Part shown: one piece after another, positions 12,901 to 27,900 of the stretch
Numbering within the stretch: position 1 is the stretch's first letter
Layout: each line of letters opens with the position of its first letter
Assembly: GCA_022606425.2 (NCBI GenBank)
Contig: JAHDVF020000447.1
Span: 162,001 to 226,000 of the forward strand
DNA: 64,000 nt
DNA from: Lepidostoma basale
Lineage: Eukaryota > Arthropoda > Insecta > Trichoptera > Lepidostomatidae
Direction of reading: 5' to 3'
Position numbers and translations under genes: made by a program
Notes under the pieces: model-generated
The model's database searches: none
What the model saw: the letters and a program-made list of their open reading frames with translations, nothing else
What the model was told of the DNA's origin: nothing

Positions 12901-15900
12901 AGTTATGACAGTCACACTGAAGGTTCCAGGTTCAATTCCCAGCGATAGCAGTGTAAAAAAATCTCACGCTGTCTTTGGTCTGATAGAATTCACCTGACAA
13001 TAAAAATGGCCATATACTAGCTACCTTTCACAATCAATAGCTTCTATTTCTCCCTCGTATCAATGGCAAAAAAGCTTTATACATTATATCGCAGAGATCT
13101 CTCCTTTCTTATGCCATTGTGGCGGTTAGCTAGCTAATTAATAAATAAAAAGTTGTGTACAGTAATGGGATTCAAATGACCAGAAGTATACAAGAATGTG
13201 GAAAGCAATGGGAAACCATTACATTATAAGGTTAAAGTGGCATCCCAAGAACCAGCAAAGATAATAAGACTGTACTGCAAATCAATTCCTGAGATTGAAA
13301 CTTTAAAAAAAATACACATGCCTCTGATAATTGTAATATTTCCCAGTCTTTTCTCTACATTCACTTGGAAAAGACTGCAGAAGATAAACCTGGGTGGAGA
13401 ATAACAGTACGCGAATGCACGCAGGACTTTGAAGCACAGAGCAGAGACTATGCCGCAGAGAGGAGAAAGAGACGAAAAGAGAGACCATCAAGAGACGGTG
13501 GACAGTGGATTAGTGACTGCCAACGTCTTCCTCTACCCTAGATGCCCCAGAGGGTGAGGGTCCATGATGGAACTCTATAGCCATATGAGGACCCACAATC
13601 GTGAAGGATAATCTTCCTCGGATACGAGGGACAGCCGGTGATGAGAAAATTGTAATGTATTTACCATCTGCTGAGCAGCTGCCTATCTTCCTCGCTCTCG
13701 GTACTGTCCACGGCCGCGCGGTAGTCCGAGCTCTCTATGGTCAGCGGGAGCAGCGGAGTCCCCAGCGAGGAGTTCAGGAACAGCACAGGAATGACGTATG
13801 CAGACTCCGAGTGGCCTGCAATGGTTAGTCTGCTATAATCACACCCATCATGAACTTTAAAAGAGAACATTAAAATTGTCTCATTTTATTTCTTTAACAT
13901 AAGGGTCGGCACAAGAACTTGTATGGAAGTGCAGCATGGAACTGGCAAAAGAAAGTTTCTACTTTCATCCAAAAGCAGTAGAAATGAGATCTCTAAGACG
14001 AATGTGTGTTAAATATGTATATGATAGTGTCAAATGCAAATATAAGAAGTTATGAACAAAATAATGAAAGGGTCGTTAAGATGGTTTGGACGAACTAGAA
14101 ATTATTATTATTATTTTGTTGAATCACTCTTTTTCATCATGACAGCATGAGCTAAATCGATGTAAAGGGTATTATAGCTATCATAATGATTCTCGTGACA
14201 TGTGATAAGTAGCTAATATATAGCCATTTTATTGTCACGTGAACTCACCAGACCAAAGGCAGTGAGACAATCACACTGCCCTAGCCAGGAATCGAACCCG
14301 GAACGAAGTGGCAGTCAATGCACTTACCACTCGTCCACGAAGGTCTTCAAATAGAGGAAGTGGAGTGAGAAATGGAGGAAGACCGAGGAACAATTAATTA
14401 AATCTAATGTTGAACGTCGGCCATGTGAGGAAGCGAGGGAAGTATGTCAGGATAGTACAGAACAGTGTGGGGGTAGACTCACGGGCCAGCTCGGAGAGGC
14501 AGAGGCGCGGGAACTCGTGGTCGCGCTGCGCCTCCAGGGGCGTGCGCCAGTGCAGGTCCACGACGTGCAGCTGCCAGCCGCGCGCCCGGCACGCGCCGCG
14601 CAGCTCGCGCGCCACCTCGCTGTGCAGCAGACCCTTCTCCACGCAGCAGTCTGCAACAGTTCATAACGTATATCTTCAGTTGATCGAACAACAGGAGGGC
14701 ACGACATAGGAAATTCACTTCAAGGTGAGATTTTGCAGGAATGTAGTACCCACTAAGAGTCGTCCATAGTCAAAGTAAGAAAGCGCAATAGCGACCCAAT
14801 TTCTAGAAAAAAGCTTTTAAACTTTTCACCGTTGCTAACTAACTAACCAACTAACCATCACACCTTCTCTCCGAAGGGGTAGGCAGAAATAATAAAAACA
14901 TTGCACTTTGTTTTTCACCACTATGCGGTTATTTTAACCCTCCCTTCCCTGTGATGGGTATCTTCTACACGTTACTTCTAATAACCATAAATATCTATAT
15001 ACATTTAATAAATACAAGATTAAGATTTTAGGTATTCCTCCATAACATATTTACACATTGATTAAAAAAATAATATTAATAAAAATCAGAATTCATCGGG
15101 TACATCGGAGGTATTTTGTGAACATCGGAAACAAAATTCGTAGCGCTGAGTACGCGACATTATATTCGCATCTCACTCTTGCATATGTTCTAGCTCAATG
15201 TTCTCACTCTCGGCCGTCCCGCCGCCGCCGGCAGTCGCTTTCGGGCTTCCAACCAGAGCGGGTCTATGCCCGTTCCGTGAGCGTTGCCAGATGGTTTTTT
15301 TTTTAATGTTTTTAGCAATTAAATCTCAATTATTATAATTTTTGACTTCAATTATAATTATATAAGGGGATTAGCCATGAATGTTCCTATTTGGATTTAA
15401 AATCGCTAATTTTTTAACGCGTACTGACTCTCCTACACCGGAAGGCACGTTTTTATTTTGGCACCGTAAGGGAAAGGTTAATTGCTGACTAGTTTCGCTT
15501 GAACAGGCTGTTATTACAAAGCCTTGAGGAAGCTTGGGTACAAGCGAAACTAGTCGGCAATTAAAATAACCGCATAGTGATGAAAAACAAAGTGCAGTGT
15601 TTTTATTTCTATTTTTATTTTAAATATAAATAATTGAAAAAATTATTTGTTTTTCTTTTTTTTTAATGTTATTATTATTTTGTATATTGAGATTATAAAC
15701 GATTTGGATTTGGTATTATTATTTAGTGTTTATAATTTTTTATAATAAATTGAAATTGAAGGGGCGCCGCTGCGCCCTATAACAGCTTCGTGTAAGCGGC
15801 GGATAACCTTCTATGTCTTTATTTAACTGTAAGTTTGTTCATTTGTATGTGTATTAACAATCGCTGTATGTTACCCTGCAACTAACTAACCATGGCGGCT

Positions 15901-18900
15901 CCTGATCCAGGGGACTTGAGTTCGAGCCTGGACATGACCAGATTCCTTCTTCATAACAACAACAACAAACCATCACGCCGTTTCGCCGCAGGGGTAGGCA
16001 GAGAGAATGGACCGCCACACTACTCTATCCTGGCAAACCTCTCTAGCTTCCTCCACATTCATACAACGAGTCATACACGCACGTCGATTACTCCGACTTC
16101 TAACATGACCAACCTTTAAAATTTGATTAATTTGGTCATGCCATGTTTTCCTCGGTCTGCCTCGACTTCGTACCCCATTTACATCATTAACGTATACTTT
16201 CTTAACCATTCTTTCTCCATCCATGCGTTCCATATGTCCGAACCAACGCAGCGATCCTTTCATAATTTTGTTCATAATACCTTCTTCCGCTCTACATTCC
16301 TTTCTTATATCAGCATTTGAGATTCTGTCGTATATCGTTCTACCACACATACGTTCCATGCTTCGCTTCCATACATTAAGGTTGGGACCAGAACTTCATT
16401 GTGAACGTTTTCGCTTTCATTGATAAATTCTTGTTTCCAATAACTATTTTTAAAGCTCCATTCACTTTGTTACCCGCACCAACCCTTCTTTCGACGTCAC
16501 TATCCGTTCGGGCATCTGCTGTGAACATGCTACCTAAATATAATAATGAAATATTTTCTGCTCATATTGAAGATTGTAAAATAAATTCTAATAACCATCA
16601 CGCCGTCTCCCCGAAGGTAGACAGAATGAATGGACTGTCACACTTTAACAGATGCGGCACTCCATCATTCTCTTTTCGCCCCCGCGGGAGACGCGGTGTG
16701 ATGGATTGCGAACCTCACCACCACACAACGCCGTTACCCTACAATAAATAAATAAATGTCGTTCCCAAAAATTATTATAAAACTTTTTCTTCGTATTTTA
16801 ATTATAATTGTTCTAGTACAATACAATAAATCAAATATTAGTATTTTTAATGCTAGAAGACGGCCGTGTAGATCGCTGGATTCATTAGTTGGTGTGATGT
16901 GGTTGTTGTCTCTTCTGTTATTAGGTATATGGTACGCACCCCCTCGCGAGGGGATGCAAACAGCAAGAGATGACGAATGTCCGTGTCGCGCAATGTGCGT
17001 CACCTCAATAACATGTTGTTGCCTCAATAACAGCCGGTGCGGTGCACCTATTGCCTAAAATGGAAGTGAGGTTAGATCCCTCGCAGTGACGTCGGAAGCC
17101 GCCCAGGCCGGGAGCATAAACTCTGGCGCCCCTACCAGTATTGCTGTAATACTGTGTCATTTTAAATTATATCTGCCTATCGCAGCGAGGAACATTCAAA
17201 TAGAATGTCAATTCAACTACACTTTAGTATAAAGCACTTTATTTATAATAAATTGGATAGTTACATTGTTAGAAGTTATAGAGCGCCATTTTTATGAATT
17301 AACCTCCTCAAGGGTGCTGTAGAAAATGCTTCATTTTATGAACTAGTTAAAAATAAAATGTTAAATTAAATAACTTAGTTTTTGTATCACAATTGTATTT
17401 TCGGTAAAGATTCGAAAAATCACGAAAATTTAACATTTGATATATTATTGTAACACCTGATGATGTCAACATAGGTTTATGAAACAGTTATCATGACAAA
17501 GTTATTTAATTTAACAGTTTAAAATGTTAAGGTATCATAGTGTTTCGGCCAAAACAATGGACTATTTAGTTAAAAATTAGTTAAAAGGCGAGACAGTTGG
17601 ACATCTGCAATCCCAGGAACAGGCTCCGAGAAATAATAGGACACAGTCCTAAACAAAGCAGAAGAAGAAGAAGATGATACTTTGTTTTCACACCACTTTA
17701 TTTTGTTATATCGAACCCAACCGGTTTCGCTCCGCGTATTCACTCGTTCTCTCTTTCTTATTACATACGGCCTCAACCTCTTCCACCCATTTTTAATTAT
17801 TTATGTATTGTGTTTTTCTTTTTATTATTCTGTTTATTTTTGTAAACCTGACGAAGCTTCGGCGGGAACGAAACCGGTTGTTTTGATAAAACAAAATAAA
17901 ACGGTGTAAGAATAAAGAACAGTAGTGACCTATGGGTGTGAGGCGTGGACAATGACAGCGAAATCTGCAGAGCGACTGGATACTTTTGAGAGAAGGGTGC
18001 TGCGCAGAATTCTGGGCTGGAGAGTGCGGCATAATGACGAGCTGTACAATATTTACAAAGCTCCCAGTCTCTCCACACAGGTCAGACTGAATAGACTGAG
18101 ATGGGCCGGTCACGTGCAGAGGATGCCGTCATCGCGAACCCCAAAAGATTGCTGGAGTGGCACCCAGGTGGTAGAAGACCAATTGGACGACCAAGGCTGC
18201 GATGGGAGGATGAAGTTGGGAGAGATGGAACAAGATTGTTAAGAGTGTCAGATTGGAGGGTCGAAGCGGAGGACAGGAGGAGTTGGAGGCGAAGAATACT
18301 GGAGGCTAAGGCTCGATATGGGCTGTAGGGCCATCGAAGAAGAAGAAGAATAATAATAAAGTAAACAATTGATTTATTTTTTAAATAGTATCACTTTAAC
18401 TGTAGTGAATCAAAGCAATTGGGTATGAGAAAACAGTAGGGTTATGTATGAACTTGGCCAAAACAAAAGTAATGGACACACACACACTTTCAGGTCGAGG
18501 TTGATGGCAGAACTATTGAAGAAGTTCATGAAGATACCTGGGACATTGTATCCGATTAGATAAAGAAAATCAGACGGCAGAACTAAAACGAAGAATCGGA
18601 CTAAGTTGGGCTGCCTTTGGGAAACTGGGATACATATTTAAAAAATAAAAAAACACCCATCAACTTGAAGAGGAAAGTATATGAAGCTTGTGTTCTGCCA
18701 GTAAGTATACATGGTCTTGAAACTGCCACTCTGACAAAGCACAGTGCAGAGAGACCAAGAGTCATGCAGCGAGCGATGGAGAGAGCCATGCTAGGCCTGT
18801 CCCTTAGAGATAGAGTCAGGAACGAAACGGTGAGGGATAAAACAAGAGTCACAGACGTGATCCACCGGGTGACGACTTTAAAATGGAAATGGGCAGGGCA

Positions 18901-21900
18901 TGTCGCTAGAGCTGCAGACGAAAGATGGACCAAAATACTGCTGAATCGGAGACCGAGAGACACGAGAAGAAGAGTAGGAAGACCACAAATGAGGTGGAGG
19001 GATGACCTGGAACGATACGCTGAAGTGCTATGGATGCAGACTGCGCAGGAGAGATCGACATGGAAGGACATGGAGGAAGCTTTCGTCCAAGAGTGGACGG
19101 CGATAAGCTGAAGAAAAAGAAGAAGACTCCATTTATCTCAATTTAAAATGCGTAGTAATTACACGGCACCGAATCGCACGGCCTATTCTTAACGCAGTAA
19201 GGGAAAGGTTAAGGTTAATACGAGACGTATGTATAAACGTGTTCGTCATCTCACTTCTGGGCGCATTGTGACCGTAGTTTGAGTTCGTTACAAACCTCAG
19301 CTGGAGGGATTTGTATCGCGAGTTTGATAGGAGAAGTTACACGGCGAGAGGAGTCCGTCCGAGGCGGCTGGCGCGCGTCACGGCTCGTCAGAGTGTTTGC
19401 TCTCCACAAAGCGGTCCTTTCAGATGCTAATTTCGGTCCAAAACACGACGGAGCTCATTTAAAGGCCACATGCAACGAGCGCTACATAGCGAGCCCGCCA
19501 CTGACTATCGAGCTGTTTACTACATCTTCAATCATCTCCACTGCTGGTCACATTCTTAGATACAGATGTGCTCCGATACAACATGAACAATCTTTAAAAT
19601 GGGAGACCATGCGCACTAGGTGTAGGGAACTCCACTGGCTGAAATGTCCAGAAAGGATACAATACAAGCTCTGCTGGACGGTCTATAAGGCGTTGCATGG
19701 AATGGCACCAGCTTATATATCTGAACCCTGCATCAACGAGAACCTGAATGCCAGACAATCTACATAGCGATCAGCTAAGTCTTCTGCGATCGGTAGATTG
19801 ACTGTGCCAAAACGCTGTCCAAGCACAAACTTTGGCGACCGAGCCTTCGCGGTAGCCGGCCCTTCAGCCTGGAACAGTCTTCCAGCAGACCTTAAGTGCA
19901 TTGAATCAATAAGAGTTTAGATCGAGACTCAAAACGCACAAATTATCATTTCCACACAGGAAGAACTGATCGACTTCGTCAGGTGCAGCAATCATACTAA
20001 ATATGTTTATTATTATTGTTATTATTATTATTATTATCTAGTTGATAAAACGGGCATCTTCTACAGCGCCCTTGAGATGAGTAATTCATAAAATGACTTC
20101 ATAAAATATCAATTTATTAATTTATTATTATAGGTTTGCGCTGAGTGCACCATTTATTTTAGTCCCAGCACCAACCCTTCTTTCGATGTCTTTCTCTATT
20201 TTTCCGTCTCTTGTAAACATGCTTCCCAGATACGTAAATTCGGTAACTTGCTCCAATTTCTCGCCCATCGCACTTATATCACAAATCGTCATACATTCTT
20301 CTTTCTCGAAAACCATCACTTTAGATTTAGACAGACCCTCACCAATATCTTTTTATGATAGGCCATAAAATCATGTACCGTATTTTACCGGAGTAATCGG
20401 CGTGCGTGCATGACAAGATGGATGAATGTAGAGGAAGCGAGAGAAGTATGTCAGGACAGAACAGTGTGGCGTTCCATTCTTTCTGCCTACCCCTCCGGCG
20501 AAATGGCGTGATGGTTAGTTAATTTTTGATTATGCTTATTTTTTTAATGCTTCTCTTATAAATTTTTATAATGTAATCGCAAACGATCTGGAATTATATG
20601 TCTGTAATGTTTGTGATTTTTATTAAAATAAATTAAATGAAAAATAAATTTAATATATTTTTTTACCATGCATCCTTCATTCATTCTTTCCGTGTGTACA
20701 AAACCAGGTTAATTAGTTTGTTATAAGTTGATAATTTGGACTTGAAATGATAAACGAAGATGCGTCGCGCGACACACGCGAAAAACCGATCGAACTTAAT
20801 GGGAACGGTATGAAATATTCAGATACTGTAGCGACCACATTAGCCAATCTAAATCGTTTTCAAAACACACACATTGATACGTTTACGTTAAATTCGAATT
20901 TATAAATTCATACAATACTATTATTAATTCTTTAAAGAGGATATAAATATTGAAAAAAATTATAAGCTGTTTATCGAAATTTAATAAAGACATTACAATA
21001 AACTTCCAATCAGATAATGTACAATGCTTTTGAATATTCATTTCTCGCCTCGTATCTACAGGCTGAAGACGTATGTTACAAAGAGCAATGTGGTAGAATG
21101 TTCCAAATATTGGTAGAGTATCCCAAAGTTTAGATGCCGTACTATCTCATTTAATATGGTGGAATGTCCAAAAGTTTTGATACCGACCTATCTCATTTAA
21201 TATGGTAGAAAGCCCAAAGTTTAGATGCCGTATTATCTCATTTAATATGGTAGAATGTCCCAAAGTTTAGATGCCGTACTATCTCATTTAATATGCTAGA
21301 ATGTCACAAAAAGTTTAGATGCCGTACTATCCCATTTAATATGGTAGAATGTCCCAAAGTTTAGATGCCACACTATCTCATTTAATATGGGCAGAGTGTC
21401 CCCAAGTTTAGATGCCGTACTATCTCATTTAATATGGTAGAATGTCCCAAGGTTTAGAAGCCGTACTATCTCATTTAATATGGTAGAATGTCCCAAGGTT
21501 TAGATGCCGTACTATCTCATTTAATATGGTAGAATGTCCCAAAGTATAGATATCCTACAGTCTTATTTAATATGGTAAAATGTCCCAAAGTTTAGATGCC
21601 GCACTATCTCATTTAATATGGCAGAGTGTCCCCAAGTTTAGATGTCGTATTATCTCATTTAATATGGTAGAATGTCTCAAAGAATTAAACGCTAGATTCC
21701 CAACTATATCGCCCCCAGTCATCTTCCAACCCATCTTCCGGACTACTGAAACCGGTCGAAACTAATTTTGGAATAAAATTAAATACATATTATAAAGGAT
21801 TTTTGTATAAACATAATTGATTTACTATGAACTTCTACCAAGAAATTGCAATTGACAACATTATTATTTTTTCGGTTAGAAATATTCCTCTAGATTCATA

Positions 21901-24900
21901 CAAAATGTTTGTGTGGAGGTTTCGGTTGATTGGAGCATCTTTGGTCTTCATTTGACCGTACCGCCGAAGTGTCCAGTATTGGCAATCTCCAAAAGCTGCC
22001 AGGAAACACGAACAAGCACAAAATGATGGATGCCCTTGTTTGTAATACGGCGCTGATTTTCCCACCTTTCGGCAAGTACTGCTAACTTCACGGCATCGCA
22101 CGGAATGTTACGTCGGATTATTGACTCGCGTCTTGCGTACGTCGGAATAATTTATCCGCTGCAAACACCTGACGGAGCTTGCCGAGCTGAAGAGACGCGG
22201 CGAGCGGGTCTCACAAGACAAATCTTTGTACGAATCAACTCAACAGAAAGTCTTACTTCGACCCGGGATGGTAATCTATAATCTATATAAATAAAAGGCA
22301 ATGTGTATTATTGTGTGGCCAGATATCTCCGCAAATACTGAACAAATTGTGATGAAATTTTCAGTGTATATTCATAATATCTTGTTATATTTTAGTGGTC
22401 GTTTATATTATCTATTTTATACGAACGCCGATTATCTTAAAGTATCAGTGATATGTTATTCATAATAACAAAATAACACTTGAACCTAACTCAAACATAA
22501 TTTAACTAATAATAAATAAAAACAACGTTTTTAACCTTCCACTTTTGACGACACATTTTTCTGGGCGGCAGTTTCGCCAGGCTGCGCGGGCTGTCAGACA
22601 AAGTAGATGTTAAACCAGTAAGATCTACTTTTTATCTTAAATTTTCAATCGACCTGTTAGACGAGATCTGTTCAAAATATCGGAACACTATTTTTTTCAA
22701 AGTATTCATTTATTCATGAATATCAACCTGTCCCCTTCAGCCCCCTCGGATATAACACATTATGTTTTTCCAATCCTCGAAGCACTTAAAAATCATTTTT
22801 GTGATCTTGTTCAGCTCCTCCTTCGATGCCGTCTTTATCTCCTCAATCGTGGCGTAGCGTCGTCCTTTCATGGGCCTCTTCAGTTTTGGAAACAGGAAAA
22901 AGTCACAGGGGGCCAGGTCTAGGGAATACGGTGGCTGCGGCACCATTACTGTGTTGTTTTTGGCCAAATATTCGCGCACAAGCAACGATGTGTGAGCAGG
23001 GCCGTTATCATGGTGCAAAAGCCAGTTTTTGTTCTTCCACAAATCCGGGCGTTTCTGGCGGATTGCTTCGCGCAAATTGCGCATAACTTGCAGGTAATAT
23101 TTCTAATTGACCGTACTACCCTGTGGCAAGAACTCATGATGCACTACGCCCCTGCAATCGAAGAAAACTGTGAGCAAAACCTTCACGTTCGACCGAACTT
23201 GGCGCGCTTTTTTTGGTCTTGGCTCGTGCGGCAGTTTCCATTGGGATGATTGAGCTTTGGTTTCCACGTCATAACCATAAACCCATGATTCGTCACCAGT
23301 TATGACCCTCTGGAGCACATTTGGGTCGTCACAGACCGAGTCCAACATCTCCTGAGCAATGTTAACGCGATGCTGTTTTTGGTCGAAATTGAGCAATTTT
23401 GGCACGAATTTCGCGGCGACCCGACTCATGCCCAAATCATTGGTTAAAATCGAATGGCACGAGCCAATCGATATGTTTAGGTCCTCAGCAACTTCTCTAA
23501 CGGTGATTCGACGATTGGCTAATACTATTTTCTTCACTTTATCAATGTTTTCGTCTGTTGTTGACGTGCTCGGGCGTCCGGCACGCTCTTCGTCGTTCAT
23601 ATCTTCTCGGCCCTCTGAGAACATTTTGTACCACCGATAAACGTTGCTTTGGTCCAAGGTAGCTTCACCATATGCCACAGTCAACATTCGAAATGCGTCC
23701 GCGCACTTTATTTTGTTTTTCACACAAAATTTGATACAGATTCTTTGATCCATTTTTTGGAATAGGCAAAAATCGAAGACGAGCCAAAACACATCCAAGC
23801 AAAACAGCTGTCAAAAATTAACTAAACATTCAAAATGGCCGACCTTGTCAGCATAAGTAAGGGACATGAGTACCAACATAACGCTACAAAAAAATCAAAA
23901 ATCAAATATACGTAGACAGCGGAAATTCAAAATTCGCGATACTTTTTGAACAGACCTCGTATGCGTAGTTTAAGTGGGGAGGCGAACGTGTAAAATAAAT
24001 ATATTTCATACTAGGTATGTACTCGTATATCTACCATATGTTTAGGCACGATTCAGCACTGTGTTTAGGTACGTTATGACATCGCAAACGAACAATCAAA
24101 ATTGGCTTCGCTACCGAGTTATTGGCCACCCCTGTAGTGTAGTATAATATTAGTGTAGGTGTAATATAAGTTTATGAAAGTTTACCTTGCGAGTCAGCTG
24201 CGGACACGTAGACGACGATTTTCTTGATTTTGGTTTGTGGACGCGCCTGACCGGCTCTGCCCAGTAGCAGCAGCAGCAGCCCGTCTGGCAGCGCCTGCAA
24301 CACACGTCATCTCACGTCATCCCATGTCATCTCATGTCATCCCATGTCATCTCATGTCATCTCATGTCATCTCACGTCATCTCAAGTCATCTAATATCAT
24401 TTCATCGCACATCATGTCATCTCATTTCATCTCATGTCATCCCATGTCAACTCATACCATCTCATGCCATCTCATCGCACATCATGTCATATCATGTCAT
24501 CTCATGTCATTTCACATCATCTCATGTCATCTCATGTCATCTCATTTCATCTCATTTCATCTAGTGTCATCTCACGTCATCTCAAGTCATCTAATATCAT
24601 TTCATGTCATCTCATGTCATCTCATGTCATCTCATGTCATCTCATGTCATCTCCTGTCATTCCATGTCGTCTCATGTCAACTGATACCATCTCATGCCAT
24701 CTCATCGCACATCATGTCATCTCATTTCATCTCATGTCATACCATGTCAACTCATACCATCTCATGCCATCTCATCGCACATCATGTCATCTCATGTCAT
24801 TTCACATCATCTCATGTCATCTCATGTCATCCCGTGTCATCTCATGACATCTCATTTCATCTGTCATCTCGTGCATCTCGTGTCATCTCGTGTCATCTCA

Positions 24901-27900
24901 TGTCATCTCATGCCATCTCACATCATCTCATGTCATGTCATCTCGTGTCATCTCACTCCGCTTGTCAGCTTGTAAGCCAATCCATCTCCCTACCTGTGTG
25001 GCGGCGGGTAGGCCCAGAGCCCCCAGCCGGTCCAGGTCCGAATTAGGCCCCGGGACCCCCACGGGCGAGCTCAGGGACATGGAATCTGAGGGGAAACATA
25101 TTATATCATATTAGAATAGACTAGAGGAGGGGTCTCCAAACAATTTAATTTTCCTACCTTTATCTATAATTTATATAGTAGTAGCCGAGTACGTGCCCTA
25201 AGCTTAATTCGCTAGTGTTATATGTCACTTGTTGTTATATATATGTTTATAATGTTATTTGAATTCATTTAAATTATTTGTTAGTTACTCTGCGGTTGAA
25301 TTTAAATTTTCTGCGTATTATAATTGTCATTAAGCTTTACCTAGCAAGTAAATAATGCCGAGTTAGTATCATTCTGTGTTCTTTATCCAACTTATCACAA
25401 CAACGATAACAACAATAAGCCATTAGCTGTCACGGGCATGATTGATGACACTGGTCACTGGCGGGCCGGATTTGGCCCGCAGGTCGTCGTTTGGAAACCC
25501 CTGGTCTAGAATAGAGTCCGTTCATTTCAGGAAGATTGTTTGCAATAGTATGAGTGACAGTGCGTTTACAAAAAAATGCTGCTTTTTTATTTATTTAGTA
25601 TTAATAGAAAAGGCAAAAAAATATTTCATTAAATTTTATATTCAAACATTGAAATAAACAAACATTTTTTATTAATAAAAATTCTATCAGCCTAAATTTT
25701 AATGATCACTAAAATAAATCACATTAAATTTTTAATGTTATTTATTTATTTTTCTTGGAAAAAACAATTAAGGGTGTTACTAATATTCATACTATTCAAT
25801 GTTAAAATTTGAATGAATTAGTACTTTTAATTTAATTATTTCAAATATCTGGTGTCCCTTATTCTTAATTATTATTATTTAATTAATACGATTGAAAACG
25901 ACTTTTGTTTAATTTTCAATTTTCTGTAAGTTGTCTGTGGTTAGTGAAAACAAAATTAGATTGAATATAATGAAAACAAAAAAAAAATACAAAATTTCTT
26001 TATCATTATGTATTTAGTGTGCTTCCACTTGTGTTTATGTTCAACCGGTTTCGGCAGCTTGTTGCCGGACCAGACGATGGCACCAAGCTGCCGAAACCGG
26101 TCGAACACAAACACAAGTGGAAGCACACTAAAAACACAATAATAAAGAAATTTTGTATATATACTCGTATATATTTTTGTTTTCATTATTTAAAACGAAC
26201 TTCTACCAAGAAATTTCATTTAAAAAACATTAATTATTTGTAGATTGAATATGTTTTATCCAATAGATTTTCTGGAAAATATGATCGTACTTTTTGGTTA
26301 AAGGTGTTTCTTTGTATGGATTATTTGTTAATAATAAAAGCATATTTAAACTTATTAAATAATAATAATAATAATAAAACACTTTGAAAATAACCATGGT
26401 ATGGTTATTGATGCAAAACTAGTTTCGCTTGGACGATATGTAATAATCAATTATAATAAACACACCGCGGTTAAATACAAAATGTTTTATTATTTTATAT
26501 CTATAGGTTTCAAATGCCTAACCACAAAGTGAGTGCTTGATATGAAAATTTCAAAATATATTATTAACAAATATTTAATAATTATTTCCCCTGTTCTTTT
26601 AATTTGGACCAGAAGATGGCAGCTAGCTGCCGAAATCTATCGGAACTAGAAGAACAAGTTGAATAAAACTTAATAAGTACTTTTTATGTTTTTTTTTCAT
26701 TTTCAATCTTAATGATTAACAAGTTATTCAATAAAATTGTCTCCACGAGTTTCCGAAACCGGTCACACAAAACATGAATTTAAATAATATTTAATAAATC
26801 TTACATACTGACAATTTTACTACACGCACATGTCGATATGCTAAGGGGATACTAACCTGACTGGCTGGTGCAGGCCACGCCCTTGAGCACCTTGGAGAGC
26901 TGGGGTTTCTTGGGCGGGGCCAGCGAACCACCGCCAGGGCCCGCTGGCGCGCCCCCGCCTCCGCCCCCGGCCCCGGCCGCGGGGCCTTCCGCGGCTCCGC
27001 CCGCCCCGCCGGTCCAGGCCGAGGCCTCTATGGAGGACTTCTTGCATGACAGCTGGTACGACGGAGACCTGAAAAAATTTATCTTGTTATAGACTGGGTT
27101 TCAAAAGGGTAGTAGGGCTACGATGGGGTATGTTTTGCTGGAAAATATGCCTAATTTCGTAAGGCGCCATGCTGCATTTACAACAGCAACACTACTATCA
27201 AGTCCAACTCTCTAGCGTCCACGAAAGGTCTTTTAAAGACCCAGCAAACCCCGGGCAATGTGGCACATATTACTTAGTGCCATAGCAGATCGAGAGAGGG
27301 CGAATGGCGAGCTTCCAGCGCCATAAAACTGGATACACCCAGCTAAGGGAAGGTAACCCCGACAGAAAATCCTCCAGAGAAGGCAAGGGGATACCACTCT
27401 GGATACTTTTCCCCAGGTCATCACTATAGGTGATAGTCAACGATAGGGAGACCTGACAGGACACAGAAAGAAGATAGTCTGGAAAATATTCTACTATCTC
27501 AATATACTCGTAATATGACAATAATCAAAGATAACACAAAATGTATGGTCGTTGGGCGAGACGATAGATCTATAAATGATGTTCTGAATGGCACCAGCAT
27601 TCAACAGGTCGAAGAGTTTATATATCTGGGCAGCAGAATAACTCAAGACGGGCGCTCAAAGGTAGAAATTGCAAGCCTTCAATAAAACGACAAAGATATG
27701 TATTTGAATCAACTTATATTAATATTGTAAATGGATAAATAACGATGTAGATGGAGTACGGAGTCCAGGTAGACCGAGGAAAAAATGGCATGACCAAATT
27801 AATAAATTAATAAAAGTTTAAATAATGTCAGAAGCCAGAAGAATCGACGTGCGTGTATGACTCGCTGTATGAATGTGGAGGAATCTAAAGAGGTATGTCA

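Noticed and set aside
17925..19111. Host genes suggested by 100-160 residue open frames
   Set aside because: They are C-terminal tails of non-LTR reverse transcriptases (GHVQR, GRPRLRW, KARYGL patterns) repeated elsewhere in the window.
21086..21682. CRISPR-like array
   Set aside because: Contiguous 46-bp units without unique spacers, in eukaryotic intron DNA.
21748..21790. Another hammerhead at the minisatellite edge
   Set aside because: Only GAAACCGGTC is present; no CTGANGA core or stem II precedes it.
24237..25046. 269-codon plus-strand frame rich in SSHVISCHLM
   Set aside because: It is the 10-bp tandem array read through; open because the unit has no stop in that frame. The minus strand holds real exons 3 and 4 at its ends.
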